Shown: positions 1 to 13,099 of the stretch, in pieces
Position numbering within the stretch: position 1 is the first letter of the stretch
Layout of the letters: each line of letters opens with the position of its first letter
Assembly (NCBI GenBank): GCA_036872755.1
Contig: JAVHNS010000014.1
Span: 1 to 64,000 of the forward strand
Origin: Orbilia blumenaviensis
Taxonomy: Eukaryota > Ascomycota > Orbiliomycetes > Orbiliales > Orbiliaceae
Direction of reading: 5' to 3'
Length of the DNA stretch: 64,000 bases
Program-made: the position numbers and the translations under genes
The notes under the pieces: model-generated
What the model was told of the DNA's origin: nothing
The model's database searches: none
The model's input: the letters and a program-made list of their open reading frames with translations, nothing else

Positions 1-2
1 CC

Positions 3-93
<91 letters not shown>

Positions 94-135
94 CCTAAAC
101 CCTAACCCTAAACCCTAAACCCTAACCCTAACCCT
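1..135. repeat. Telomere repeat array (CCCTAA/CCCTAAA)
   Basis: About 22 tandem units of CCCTAA with interspersed CCCTAAA and one CCTAAA variant run from the first base. The C-rich strand reads 5' to 3' inward, so this is the left chromosome end. TTAGGG is the usual filamentous-fungal telomere repeat. The array decays at about 131-140 into CCCTCTAAC. Confidence 0.97.
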
Positions 136-3100
136 CTAACAAACCAAACCCTCAACTCCACTTTCTTTTCCATCCTTACAACTTTCTTTTCTTTCTTCCT
201 TTTCTCTTTTTTCTTTCTCCCTTCCTTTTCTTTCTTTCCTTCTTATTTTATTTTCTTTCTTTCTTCTATTTTCTTCCCATTTTTTTATTCCTTTTTTAAT
301 TCTATCCTTTTTCCTTTTTTTTCTATCTTTTTACTTTATTTTTTTTAAATTTTTCTATTTTATTCCTTTTTTATTCTTTATTCTATTTATTTCGATTCTT
401 TTTTAATTCACTTTCTCAATTTCTTCTTTTAAAACACTTTTTCAATTTTTCTTCAATATATTTCTTCAATTTCCTCCTTTCAAATTTCTTTTTCTTTCTT
501 TCTTTTAATATTATTTCTTAATTTCACTATTAATCTTCTTAAATATATATTTTTCAATTTCTTCTTCTTATATTCTTCTTCATTTTCTTTTTTAATATAT
601 CCCTTTTATTTTTCTTAATACATTTTTTTTTATTTTTCTTTTAATACACCTCTCAACTTTTTTTTAATTTACTTTTCAATTTCTCTTTTCAATATATCTT
701 CTCAATTTTTCTTTTTATACATTTTCTTCATTTTCATCTTCATTTTTTAATATCTTTTTAAATTCTTTTTTTTTAATATACTTTCTCAACTCTTTTTTTA
801 TTTTATTTTTTTAATTCTTTATTTAAATATATTTTTTTAATTTTTTTTTTTATATATTCTTTTTTATATAATTCCTTTTATATATTTCTTTTTATACACT
901 TCTTTTTATACACTTCTATTTATATACTTCTTTTCATTTTTATTTTCATTTTTATTTAATATACTCTTTCAACTTTTTCTTTAATACATTTTCTCAATTC
1001 TTTTCTTAATATATTTTTCCCATTTTATTTTAATATACTTCTTATTTTCTTAATACACTTTTCCAATTCTTTTTTAACACACTTTTTTAATTTTTTTTTC
1101 TTTCAATATACTTTTTCAATTTTCTTTTAATATATTTTTTCAATTCCTTTTTTAAAACATTCTCTCAACTTTTTTCTTAATATACTTTTCCAATTTTTCC
1201 TTTCATACACTTTCTTATACTTTTTTTAATATACTTTCTTAATTCATTTTTTAATACTTTTTATTTTTTCTTTAATATACTTTCTCACTTTTTTTCAATA
1301 TATTCTTTCAATTTTTTTTAATTATATCTTTTTAATTTCTTTATTTTTTTCCCCAAATATTTTTCTACTTTTTTTTAATACCTTTTCCTAATTTCTTTTC
1401 TTAATACACCTTTTTAATTTTTTTAATACTTTCTTTTTTCTTCTTTTAATACACCCTCTCAACTTTTTTTTAAAACTCATTTTTTCAATTCCTTTTATAC
1501 ATTTTTTTTTATTTTCATTCTCATTTCTTTAATATACTTTTCAATTTCTCTTCATATCATATACCTTTTTAACTTTTTTTTAATATATCTTCTCAATACA
1601 CTTTTTTCTTCTAATTTATTTTTTTTACTTTTTTTTTCATATATTTTTCAATTCTTCTTTTATAATACTTTTTCAATTTTTTTAAAATATATTTTTCAAT
1701 TTTTTTTTTTAATATATTTCTTCAAATCTTTTTTAATATATTTTTTTAATATTTCCTTTTATATACTTTTTCCCTTTTTTCTTCAATATACTTTCTCAAT
1801 TCTCTTATACATTTTCTCAATTCTTCTCAATATACTTTTTTAATTCTTTTCCATTAACTTCTTCACTTTTTTCCTCAAATATCTCTTTAAATTTTCTTTT
1901 CATACACCCTCTTAACTTTTCTCTTAATACACTTTCTCAATTTCCTTTTTTTTAATACACCTTTTCAATTCTTTTTTTAATACATTTTCTCAATTTCTTA
2001 TTTAATATATTTTTTCATCTTTTTTCTTAATACACTTTCTTACCTTTTCTTTTACTACATCTTCTTCACTTCTTTCTTAATATATTTTTTCAATTTTCCT
2101 TTTTACACACATTTTTAATTTTTTTCCTAATATACTTTTTAATTTTTTATTTTCATTTTTTTATTTTTTCTTTTAATATACTTACTCAATTTTCTTTTTA
2201 ATATACCCTCCATTCCTTTTTCAATATACTTTTTTAACTTTTCTCAAATATATCTTTTTATATATATATTTTTTTAATCCACTTTCTTTATTCTTTTTTT
2301 CAATTTTTTATACATATTTTTTTAATTTCTTCATTACATTTTCTTTTTTACTTTTTTTATTATATTTCTTAATTTATTTTATTATTATTCTTTTTTTTTT
2401 TTTACTTCTTTTTTTAACTTTTTATTTCTTTATTCTTTTTTTAATTTTCTTTCCTCAATACTCTTTCTTAATCATTTTTAATTTAACATTCTTTTTAATA
2501 ATCTTTCTTAAATACTCTCTCAATTTTCTCTTCTTAATACTCCTTCTCAATTATTTTTAATTTAACATTCTTCTCTTTTTTATTTATTCTTTCCTTACTA
2601 TTTTCTTTTAATCATCTTTTTTTTTTACATTTTTTTAACTATATTTTTCCCTCATTTTTTTCACATTTCTTTTTACATTTTCTTCCACATTTCTTTTTAT
2701 ATTTTTCCCTTTTATTTTCATATCTTTCCCCTTTATTTCTTTTTCATATTTTTTCTCATATTCTTTTATATTTTTTAAATTATCTTTTCAAAATATTTCT
2801 CTTTTTCAATATTTCCTTTCAATTACATTTTTTAATAATCCTTCTCAACTTTTTCTTTTCTTCTTCCTAATAAATTTTCTCAAATATTTTTTAACCATTT
2901 TTTCTATTCTTTTTTTAACATCATTTTTTCATTATCCTCTTTCTAATAATATTCTTTAATTTTTTTCTCTTAATATACTTCTTCTATTTTCTTAAATACA
3001 CCTTTCTACCATTTCTTTTTCCACAATCTCCTTAAATCTTTTTTTTTTATATTTTTTTATTATTATTTTCTTTTAATATTCTTTTTAATTATTTTTTAAA

Positions 3101-4660
3101 ACTATCTTTTTACCAACTATCTTTTTTTATACTAATTATTTCTCATTACTTCTCTCATATTTTTTAATTTTTTTTTCTTCTAATTTCTTTTTTTATTTTT
3201 TATTTTTAATTCTTTCTTTAAACAATTTCTTTTTAATATTTATTCTTCTTTTTTTAATTCTTTTTTAAAAATCTTATTTATTTCCTCTCTTTCTACTTTT
3301 TTTTAATTATTTTTTTTTTAAATTATTTATTTTCTTTTCAATCTTCTTTTTTTTCATTATCTTCTTAATAATACTTTCTCTTAATTTTCTTTTTTAATAC
3401 ACTTTCTATTTTATTTTTCTTTTAATATTTTTTAATTATATTTTAATACTTTTTCTCCATTATTTTTTAATCATTTTTTTTAATTCATTTTCCAAACTTC
3501 TTTTTCAATCTTTTTCATTTTAATTCTTCTTCTCTTTTTATATTTTTCTCTTAATATTTCTTTTTACTTCCAATTTCTTTTTATATTTCTTTTTAATTAC
3601 TTTATTTTTTCAATTTTTTCTTCAACATTTCTCTTTAATATTTTTTTTTAAAAATTCTTTTATTTATTTTTTATATCTTCTTCAATCTTTTTTTCAATTA
3701 TTTTTAATATAATTTTTACCATTTCATATAACTTTTACTATTTAACATTTTTATTATTATTTTATTCTCATTTTTTTTTTAAAAAATTTCCTCTTTATAT
3801 TTTTTTCTTAATTTCCCTTTTTCTTTTAATTTCTATTTTCTTTTTAATTATCTTTTCTAAATTTTTTTTTCCAAAATCTTTTCATTATCTTTCTTCAAAC
3901 TCCTTTCATTTTCTATTCATCCCGCAACATCTCTCTCTTATCTTTTTTACTTTCTATTCTTCTCTTTAATCTTTTAATTCATACTTTTTCATTCTCATCC
4001 TTTCTTCTAATCATTTTCTTATTTCTTTATATTTTTCAACAATTTTTTCAAAACATTTTCCATTCTTTATTCCTTTAACATCTTTCTTTTTTTTTTACTT
4101 TCTCAACCTTTTACTCTTTCCAAACTTTTTTATATTTCTCCTTTTTATATTACTTTACACCTTTTCAATTTTAAATTTTTTATATATTTTTCCTTTTTTT
4201 TTACATATTATTTCTTATTTTTACTCCTTACCAAAAACAATTATACATAAATATTTTTATCCAAATTTCTATATTTATTTTTTATTTTATTTTATTTTTT
4301 TTAATTTACATTTCCATTTTCACTTTTTTAAATTCCTTTTATCATTTATTTTTTTAAACTTTTTTTTTTTAAATTTTATTTTTTCCCCCATTTTTTTTAA
4401 TATATATATTTTTTTTATTTTCCTTTTATATCCGCTACTTTTAACTTCTCTTTTCATAATCCTAATATATTTATTATATATTTTACATTCTCTTTTCTTA
4501 TTTTATTTTATTTCTCTTCTTTCTTATTTTATTTATATATACATATTCTCTTTTATTTTTTTATTACATAATTTATATTTTTTATTTTATATTTCAATTT
4601 TTAATTTTAAAACCCCATATCATATTTTCTCTTTAATTTTTTTTTTAAATAAAATTTTAA
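136..4660. repeat. G-depleted, pyrimidine-rich subtelomeric tract
   Basis: The + strand consists of T, A and C; by eye I find G only at about 394, 3924 and 4434. Much of it looks like a strongly degenerate minisatellite with a core close to TTAATATACTTTTTCAATTT, roughly 20-25 bp apart. There is no open reading frame worth reporting. Its role is unknown; it lies where telomeric-repeat RNA (TERRA) transcription would start or pass. Confidence 0.85.
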
Positions 4661-5240
4661 ATTCGCTCCGCTTCCACTCCGCGTTTTTCGTTAAACTACA
4701 CAAATTTACCTCTTCATCATTTCACGCATTTTTTTTCCCCTTTCTATTCTTTCATTTTTACATCTTTTTTAATAACCTCTACGTTTACTCCGCTTCCACT
4801 CCCCTCTCTTCGTTAATACATAAAAACATTTTTTTTTTAAAATAACACTTACGTTTACTCCGTTTCCACTCCGCTCTCCTCGTTAATACATATTTCTATT
4901 GCCCGTCATTATTTCATCTTTTCTATCCCACCATTTTTTTAAATTTTTTTCTTATTTCATTTTTCTTTAAAAAAAAATCCGCTTATCCCCTCCGCTCTTT
5001 TCGTTTAATAACCTCCAACGTTCGCTCCGCTTCTACTTCGCTCTCTCCGCCGACACACGAATACACCGTTTTCTTTCTTTCTCTTATTTCTATTTGTTCA
5101 ACTTCATATGCATTTTTTTCTTACTCGTTTACTTTTACGCGTTTACCCCTTTTTTTTATCTGTACCAACAATCTTTTTTTTTTTTTTTAATAATCTGTCA
5201 CGGTTGCTCCGCTTCCGTTTCGCTCTAATCATCCGCTAAC
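4661..5240. repeat. Degenerate CTCCGCTTCCACTCCGC repeat block
   Basis: At least six imperfect copies of a motif close to CTCCGCTTCCACTCCGC followed by CTCGTTAATA occur near 4665, 4790, 4858, 4979, 5023 and 5203, spaced 40-180 bp apart and embedded in T-rich DNA. This is where G returns to the + strand, marking the inner edge of the telomere-proximal tract. Confidence 0.65.
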
Positions 5241-8200
5241 AGCCATGCGACAAATCCCATTTACCGTGCATCAATTTACAATTGCGATAACTGCACGGTT
5301 ATTCCCTAACGCTTGCAATAAGTTTCACGGCTTTCGTTTTCCACGCCCATCTGATAACTATTATTCCCAGGACACATATTTGGTTTTAGCAGTGCTAGTA
5401 AGTCTACCTTTTCTTTTGCGATATACATATTTTGCTTTACGTTGTGTTTCATGATCTCATACACTGCGATTAATGTGAGCGGTTGAACTATTGGACCTCG
5501 CTTTCGATTTCACACCCGCGATACCTTCAACGGTTTCTTGTGCTCGAAACACATCTAGTGAATATTTTCGTTAGCATCTTTCGTTGATGCCTTTTGACCA
5601 ATGTATGGATTCAATTCATTTAGCGTGTCCTAATTATGGAGTTACTTAGTGTGTTAATCAGACTTAATTTTTTGCTGCTCTCGTTCTTTTGATCTCATGT
5701 TGGTTCTTTTCGCTTCTCTTAGCTAATTTGAACCTTTCCCCGCCTGCAATCCCGTTCGTGGTTCAAGTTACACTGTTTATGTTTCCCCGTTTCAACCAAA
5801 CGCGACCTATTATTTTCACACATACATACGTACTGCCGTTGATTATGATTATTTATTTAAAATTTTTAAATATGGTTGCATTGAGCCTATTGATCTGTTA
5901 TCGAATGGCTTGGATGCTGCTATTGACTTTTGTTTCTCGTCCACAGCTGCTTAGAGGAATAAGATTTGTTGACGGCCTTCATTTCGTTGTTGTACTCGCG
6001 CTGGTTTCTTGACGATCTCACATATGCTACTCTGTCCCACTTTTCGTTGCCACTGTTCAAGAGCATCTACTGGTTATAATCTTATTCATCTAGCTTTACT
6101 AATTCGTGATGCGTATACGTGGTAATGCAATCGGCTGACGCCTCTCTATCGCCGGATGTGGAACTTTTCCATGTCAACCATTCAAAAGCGTTTTCAGATT
6201 CTATCAACTCCCCGACGAGAAATTACTGTTATCGGATCTACCGCATTCTCTGCACTGTCGTACCAATACATTGGTGGCCGACCGGTGCCTCGGGCTGGGC
6301 CTGGTCCTGGGCACTAATCATCAATTTACATTTGATTGGAGTAGTCTCTAATATATCTTTCTATATCTCTGATCCCTCTTGGTTCTGGAACGACTTCGTT
6401 CGTTCGTTAAGGTCTTCCAACCGTTGGTTTATTTATTCGCCGCAAATATGGGAAACACACACCGCTTGTTCGATGACATGTTCCAGAGCGATTGCTTTCG
6501 CTCGCAAAAGCTCTTTTGATCTCTAGCTTTAAACTGCATCGTTCGAATCGCTTGTCATTTCTATATGTTGCAGGCTTCATGATTTCGTCGGTGACTTGAT
6601 TCAAGTGTCCTTCTGTAAACGCTGCGAGTATGTGGCAGGCAAGCTGGCATTTCAATCCATCATGACAATGCACAGCGGACATCCTTCAACAACGTGCGCT
6701 GCGCTCCCTACGACAAATACATTTACAAGGAGCGCGGCGAAGATCAATATTATCTTACATTCGCGTCCTTTTCAGATGGTGAGGAAGGATCTATGTGCCC
6801 GAACGGTCAGCGAAATGCACTCACAAAAACCTCCCGTATTCAACAACAAACTATATGGATGTCTTCGGTCCGGAAACAGTAATCCATCCACTACTCCACA
6901 CCTTACTTGTAGCTTTAGCCGATTTTTGCCCGTATCGAAGACTATTTCGCTCGGTCGGCATGCATCATCATCTCTATTTTGCCTGTATTTTTCCAATTCT
7001 GCAGTATCGGTCCAGCGCTTGCCTTGCCATGGTGTAGGTGTGTTGCGTTCATGGTTCAAGTTTTTCCAGCTCGTGCATCAACCCCTGACCAAAAAGGCTG
7101 ACTGCTAGCGAGCCAGATTCACCACACCACGGCAGCTGTTTGGCTTGTTCACGCAACCACGAGTTGCCGTCAGTCTGTGCACAATCAGCTGCAGCCCCAA
7201 CATCATTTAACTGATGTATATATTTCCGCTGCGAAAACTTTCAAACATATATATTGGAACAGAAGTAGCACTTCGCTCTAAATCATTCGTTCCACTACTT
7301 TGGATAACTTTCCTAAGGTGCTATGAATGGATCTTCTGATGCTACATCAAATATTTCAGTCGGCTGAAGGCAACACGTAAGCGGAGTATGAACTGCCTAG
7401 TGCAGCATTTCAATGCCCACGTGCGGCTCCAACTAAAACCGACTAGAAAGCGTACACATTCGAAACCTTCTAGCATCACGGAGGGATCTCAAACTAATTG
7501 CGTGCCGGCAACGAATACCTATGATATCATTATTGTTCTTAGGTTCGCTTTGTAAACGAACAGATGCTGAAAAGATGGCCCAGAGGCTGGTCACCTTTCG
7601 CTCTATTAGAGGATTGGTGCCATCTTGCCAACACCTACCGCGCAAGACTGGACCTTGTATATCCGACTGCTTTGTAACGGACAACAGTTAAATCAGGTAG
7701 ACGATTTATGTAGGGAGGATTGCACGGTCGCCGAGTTGATGTCTAACTGCTCTGCGAAAGGCATTGGGACTAAAGTAATCTTGCGAGTGAGGGGCGATGG
7801 GTTCTTTCATCCCGGTACCTTATGAGTGTTATTGGGTTCCCTTACACCCAAGGTAGATGCTACCATCAACCTCTGTCGCATACATGCACTACCTTTGACT
7901 GACCTCTCCGGTGGCGGTGGCTTCGTCTGTTGTATTGTACTATACTATACGGCAGTTCAACCTTAGATGTAGCAGCATTAAACCTACACTCTGTGAGGTG
8001 TTTCCATTGCTCGCATCGTTTTATGGACTCCCATCGTCCTATGCATACCTGCAGCTCATCCCGGTCGTGGTCTGCATGGAACTCGGCTGCATTTGATGAA
8101 CTCAGACCAACTCACTCGTGTTCCCACAATACTACTTTTGTAAGATGAACATTGCTCTTCTCTCAGGCAATCTTCGGTATAATGGCCTAGTGGCAGGCGG

Positions 8201-8593
8201 GTTGTTTCGTCCGTTTTTACCCTCGAAGCTCGCATGTTCTGAGCCACCCCTATTGCTCCGTGGTCGGGCTTCAATTGCCAACACAGCGATATTACCCAGC
8301 GCACCAGACGGCACCCGCCGGCATATTACCTGGCGTTTCACCTGATTCCGCTAACATGAGCGTCCGTAACTTGCCCCTCTATACAGACTCCCCCGACCGG
8401 GCTTATTCCTAGAACACATTGACTCCGTCATTTTAGCATAATCATTGCTCATGATGCCTTCGATAGATGATGGGTGTTGGGGCAGGAGAATGGTACAGTT
8501 AGAACTACACATAACGACCAAACGTTTTTTTCGTGTAGTCTACGCTCTGCCATGCATTCTTCATAGCTACTAACTTTCCGCGGGGCTACAGAA
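5241..8593. other. Gene-free transition region
   Basis: Base composition moves from T-rich to balanced (about 45 percent GC). Open frames reach about 170 codons (6596-7108) but overlap on both strands, are rich in Ser/Cys/Arg/His and show no motif I recognise. I see no intact gene, RNA gene or clear repeat. One stretch near 6120-6240 reads like protein but is not convincing. Confidence 0.5.
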
Positions 8594-9272
8594 GTGTTAT
8601 ATATCGATTCTGCTCTGTATTCATATACTCTGAAAAATTCGTTATGGACTCACCAGCCGCCACAATACATGTGTATGATATCTATGATACGTCGTCAGGA
8701 ATTGCTCAAAGCAGTTCGGTTACTTAGTATGCCTGATACTGACGCCATCTTGCATGTTATATGGACAACTCCAGTTCGTCGTTATAGATATCATGCGATG
8801 GACAAGAGAACAGAAGAAAAGGGTCCATCACGCGGATCCCGCTACCAATTTAGACACTATCAACAGAAAGCTGCCCACAAACCTCCCGGTAAGGTGTCTT
8901 ATTGCGACAAATGCTCTCTAGATACTAAGAAGCATCAGTAAAGGCACGACGCTGGAGTCTGCTGCATCCGACGAAAACACGCATCGCAAACCAATCCCCA
9001 CGGAACATGAACAGAGAGATAACTATTTCAACTCGCAGTCTCTGTCTACAAACGGATGTAAATTGTGCATAAAAATAGGTGGAATGGTTGCATATAGGTG
9101 CTACAAAGAAAGAATATCCAATAACATCCCGGGAACGGCACTAAGGGTGTCACCAGTCCCCATGACGGCGTCTCAATCCAAACCCATAGGGTGGCTGTAT
9201 ACCAATTCTTTCACGGAAGGTGAGCTACATAAGCCGTTGGATAATCTAGGACAGCACCTTCCATTACTGTAA
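8594..9272 (+). pseudogene. Frameshifted ORF pair, unknown product
   Basis: Two protein-like open frames abut. The first runs 8594-8941 (115 codons) and ends in a Lys/Cys-rich stretch with a CxxC (YCDKC). The second is open from about 8922 to 9272 (about 116 codons) and contains another CxxC (GCKLCIK). Composition suggests one gene broken by a single frameshift near 8925-8940. I recognise no family. It opens the series of broken coding stretches in the 8.6-24 kb island. Confidence 0.3.
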
Positions 9273-9713
9273 AAGACATAGGTGCGCGGTCGTATTATAA
9301 CTATACCGAGTTCAATGATACTAAGTTGTTTTGGTTATTAAGTATGAAAATAACTCAATTTCGCGGGTCACAGTACTCCTTGTTGAGAACCATACAAAGA
9401 AGTAGGTCGCAACTGAACATATATTCGGGCGTACATTCAGAGCCTTACGATCGCTCTGACGAGACACCTTAACAACTCTCCGGAATGCACCGGCTAGGTA
9501 CGGAAACAACCAACTAGTTTATGGAACCAACTAGTTCATCATTCCCGCACAAACTAAGTAGTAATGCATACAACCACGTACCGGCCGTACGCGCCGGATT
9601 CGTTCTATACATATACATGAGAGCCCGGCGGCGATAGGTTTTGGCAATTGAGGTACGGGTCTGGGTGATCGTTCTCACAACGGTTACTATCCGGCGTTAG
9701 AATCAGGTGGAGG

Positions 9714-9974
9714 ATGGGTCGTACCTTACCTGAATTCAATAGAACCGGCCCAGTATTAGACATTGAACTCACTGTAGGCTTTGATCCTATATTAACAGAT
9801 GTATTAATAACCGAGACGGGAGAAGCGATACCGGGATTACGAAAGCTTGACGATGTCATAGCTAAATATACCGACATGGGAGATATAATAGCCGTACCCG
9901 TACATACATGTGAGGAACTATTACAAGATTCAAGCACAGTTGCTAGTTTCGGTTTCATTTGTTCCATACCCTAG
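9714..9974 (+). pseudogene. Protein-like ORF fragment, unknown
   Basis: An 86-codon open frame rich in Asp, Glu, Val, Ile and Leu, containing GEAIPGLRKLDDVIAKY. Its codons favour ATA, GTA, TTA and CGA, unlike the recombinase-helicase genes at 30-39 kb. There is no known domain and no continuation at either end, so it is probably a remnant. Chance cannot be excluded at this length. Confidence 0.3.
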
Positions 9975-10150
9975 TAAATGAACCACTGCTACGTGATACT
10001 ATATCACCTATATCGGGTACTCGCGTGTGCGCTTAGAATGAGGCCAGCAACCAACATATTGAGATATCGTGTTTATTAACATACCAATGACATTGCGTTG
10101 GATCAGTGATTCCGAAGTCAGCGATAAGGTAGTTGTCTTGTTGTCTAGAC

Positions 10151-10662
10151 ATGTATGAAAGACAGTTTCTTGACTGTGATGACGCCTATGTATTACAATA
10201 CTTTACCTTCGCTACACAATGCCAGAGCTACTATTTATTGCTTCTGATGTGCCATTCTACAGCCTTATGAAAAGCCCTGGAAGCGGAAATTGGCTTCATA
10301 GTGCCAGAAGTGGACAAGGAAGCTTTGATAGTTTTGGGTAGATGGCTAGATTATTATCATCAGTACTCAGCACACATACCTATCATGCATGGCTATAGTG
10401 TGATGAGAATATGAGCGTCTTACGTATGTCTAGAACTTTGAAAAGACCAGAAGAGACTACGAAGGTGACGGGTATACTAGACGTATTTCAAAACATTCGA
10501 GTTATAGCCATGAGACAAGAAGGGCCCGATAATAATATAAACATACCAGTCAGACAGAAAGACGCAGATGAAACCCCAAGATTTTCATACTGCGGACATA
10601 CTGCTCTACAGAGGCTGGGTAAGCTCGTCGTGTACATAAAGTGGGAGTACGATTATCAATAA
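10151..10662 (+). pseudogene. Broken ORF (internal TGA and frameshift), unknown
   Basis: From ATG 10151 the frame is open except for one TGA at 10268 and stops at 10412. A second frame starts at 10411 with an ATGA overlap and ends at 10662. Both halves read like globular protein (for example KALEAEIGFIVPEVDKEAL). One stop and one shift in an otherwise coherent reading suggest a decayed gene. Function unknown. Confidence 0.3.
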
Positions 10663-10721
10663 AAATATGCCCACGAGGTTATGGGATATAGCAGAGTATT
10701 GCATCGTACAGCTCCCACAGC

Positions 10722-11104
10722 TTGCCCGCACTCACTCACGAGGTTACACGCCTGTATATTACACCACTGAATTCAGGATTGGATTCCGCCTTTTCAGGGT
10801 ACAAACATATGGTACTGAGGTTGGTGGTATCCGTACCCCAAATAGTCGAAACGCTACTGTATTATCAAACCATCGGAAAGGCGATATGTAACCCTTGGTG
10901 GTACATATGTCGAACTCTGCGGGAATGGAAGCCACATACTTGCAGCTTTTAAAACCCCCCGTAGGAGAAATTGCCCTTAAATTTCCGACAGTTAATGAGC
11001 CACACAGCATAAAGCTTTGGAAATACGCAACCTCTCCGCCCACACCTAATTGCGGTCCTATGTTAGAGGCATGTATGACAACAATGTCCACAGACTCTCT
11101 ATGA
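10722..11104 (+). pseudogene. ORF fragments, unknown
   Basis: Open frames at 10722-10952 and 10895-11104 overlap in different frames. The second contains VGEIALKFPTVNEPHSIKLW and reads as protein-like. An opposite-strand frame (10759-11091) is almost as long, so strand assignment is uncertain. Function unknown. Confidence 0.2.
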
Positions 11105-11228
11105 TTGTTGTTGTTAACTTACCCGTTGTCGTTAGCTTACCCCAAGTACAAGCTACCATCATATCTTGTATCCATGGCGTTTCCTTCTGTCGTGATACTC
11201 CGTGGAGCGTTGTATAATATGATAGGCT

Positions 11229-11885
11229 ATGGACGTGGAACCTAAAATAGAAAAATTCGTGCAATCGGTGATGTCATGCACCCACAAAGTCGACAATAAC
11301 GCTTCTGCCGCACCTACATCCATAAACTTCTCTACCGGCCACTTGCCATACACAACATACCCATGGAATCTTCAGCTGTTATCCAAAAAAGAGGGAATAG
11401 GGTTCCGGACACTATATCAGGGAGATCAGCCTGGGATGATTCCACCAAGAATTTGTTTTTGGACATTGCTTCCATAGGAACTAGTATTAGGTTCCTATTT
11501 TTTCATCCTAGCAGAGTATGGATACATGTACAAAGGTATAACGGTAGAAGCAATACATAGCAAGTTCACGACGCCCGATGGTGCCATAGCGTACTGAATG
11601 CCACACGACAAAGCGTACTCTGGACCCCAAGTGCACGTGTACTATGGAAAGAAGGACGTAGCGTCTGTGCTGGTGGACAGTACTAATCCGGCTGCGTTCC
11701 TGTGGCCAGTCAATACAGGTGGTACCGCCCTCGCGTTTTGTCACGACCATACTATCAAAGCTTACAACGACTTTTTGAGCATGGTTTTAAATCGGCGCCA
11801 TCCGGTCCATGTCGTGTACAAATACCTCTCCAATATCATCAAAAGGTGGGAGTATCCCATGCAGATACGTTTACGCAACTTTTAG
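11229..11885 (+). pseudogene. Frameshifted coding remnant, unknown
   Basis: Three protein-like segments follow each other on the + strand in different frames: 11229-11477, about 11505-11580 (contains EYGYMYKGITVEAIHSKF) and 11598-11885 (contains KDVASVLVDSTNPAAFLWPV). Such a chain of abutting fragments is expected of a decayed gene of about 220 codons. No domain recognised. Confidence 0.3.
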
Positions 11886-11979
11886 TCACCCTCGATCACA
11901 AAAGACTCGGGCCATAGGTCGTGGGGATATAATTTTCTATGGTAGGCACATAGCAGGTCAATATAGCGGGTAGGTTGAA

Positions 11980-12202
11980 CCACCATACAAAAGCCACCGG
12001 AACCTCCAGACATACGTCCAGTCAATGTTACGATTGCAAAATGATGAGTAGAACCAGGATATTCGTGTACGCGTCGCCACACTCTACGCCCAGGATAGGG
12101 TTTGACGTCAGGTTCGAGGGCACTTTCATAGATACCATAGGTAAACTGGTAAAGACGAGACAACTACAACTACTTCGACCTTTGCACCGGGCCAAAAACT
12201 GA
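11980..12202 (+). pseudogene. ORF fragment, unknown
   Basis: A short frame rich in Pro (PPEPPDIRPVNVTIAK) gives way after tandem TGA codons to a second frame with RIGFDVRFEGTFIDTIGKLV, which ends at 12202. Codon use matches its neighbours. Function unknown; a competing - strand frame covers 11882-12163. Confidence 0.25.
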
Positions 12203-12283
12203 CGACCGCCATAATAGGAAATAGAAAAGAGTCCTTTAAAATATACAATAACAGAAGCATGCTATTGTCTAGTGGAGGTTCTT

Positions 12284-12660
12284 CGGATGGATCCCAACGT
12301 ACGAACGCACCATATATTCCGACCCTACGAAGAAACAAATAGTGAGTTGGACCGGATCCGTACCAATGAAATGTATATCACTACAGCGAAGTCCATACCT
12401 CAACAATACGTTTTCCATATACAGCTACACTTATGTCATGCGACGAATATTTGTACATGGCTAACGCAAAGCGTATGGTACAGCCAAAAGTGGAGATATT
12501 AACTAACGATTTGTACGTACACACACTATCCGCCCAGAAGATCACTATGGCGATAGTATGTGATGGTTGGATGTCGGTTGATCAAGGTATACTTTTGATC
12601 AACAAGTGTGTGTTTCGTTCCAACAACAGCGTGGGTGCCCAAAAGGAAAAGGCACATTAA
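12284..12660 (+). pseudogene. Frameshifted ORF, unknown
   Basis: The frame from ATG 12290 is protein-like up to about 12,415; the continuation is in the 12433-12660 frame, which contains QPKVEILTNDLYVHTL and AIVCDGWMSVDQGILLI. This looks like one gene of about 120 codons with a single shift. It runs straight into the kinase-like fragment. No family recognised. Confidence 0.3.
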
Positions 12661-12880
12661 TTTCGGATGCTCATTAGACAATTACGCGAGTCCGAGAAGC
12701 TGGTAGTCAAATCAGGGAAAGTCTTTGCCATGAGAGAGCCAACCGAAAGATGGCGCCCGATTTGTGTTCCTGGTTTAAGCCTGATACCCTGAAGCTAACT
12801 GACGAAGAGAACTTGCACGGATCCTTCTGCTCTCTCAAAGAGGTTGATTATTTCTCAAATAAAAGACTGCTATGCATATG
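12630..12880 (+). pseudogene. Nucleoside-kinase-like remnant
   Basis: Codons 12630-12662 read as a P-loop-like GCPKGKGTLI. After a frame change, ATG 12667 to the TGA at 12790 reads IRQLRESEKL, then a central REPTERWRP motif near 12,731-12,760, and a third frame continues to about 12,880. A P-loop, a helix and then an E-P-x-x-x-W segment is the order seen in deoxynucleoside/thymidine kinases, enzymes common in large DNA viruses. The order is visible; the family call is inference. It is clearly broken by frameshifts. Confidence 0.4.
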
Positions 12881-13099
12881 AGAGAACTCTTTCTTTTTCT
12901 GAGGCTGGAGCTCGAATATTGGGTACTAACGTCGCAACGAAGCACGCGATGTCGACGAAAACAGAATTGATGACCAGGCTCCAAATACGGACCCTTAGTC
13001 TAAGCAGTTTCTCCAACTAATTCTCGCCGCTCCAGCACGCAGTACATTGCTGGCGTCGAGCCAGTCTATGGCATCTCGGGGCCGCTAAAGACATCTCAA

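Noticed and set aside
5689..7108. Several ORFs of 95-170 codons
   Set aside because: Overlapping on both strands with composition set by T-rich DNA; expected by chance and without motifs.
8100..8345. Cloning-vector-like reading on the - strand
   Set aside because: The peptide reminded me of vector ORFs but I could not match any vector segment base by base.
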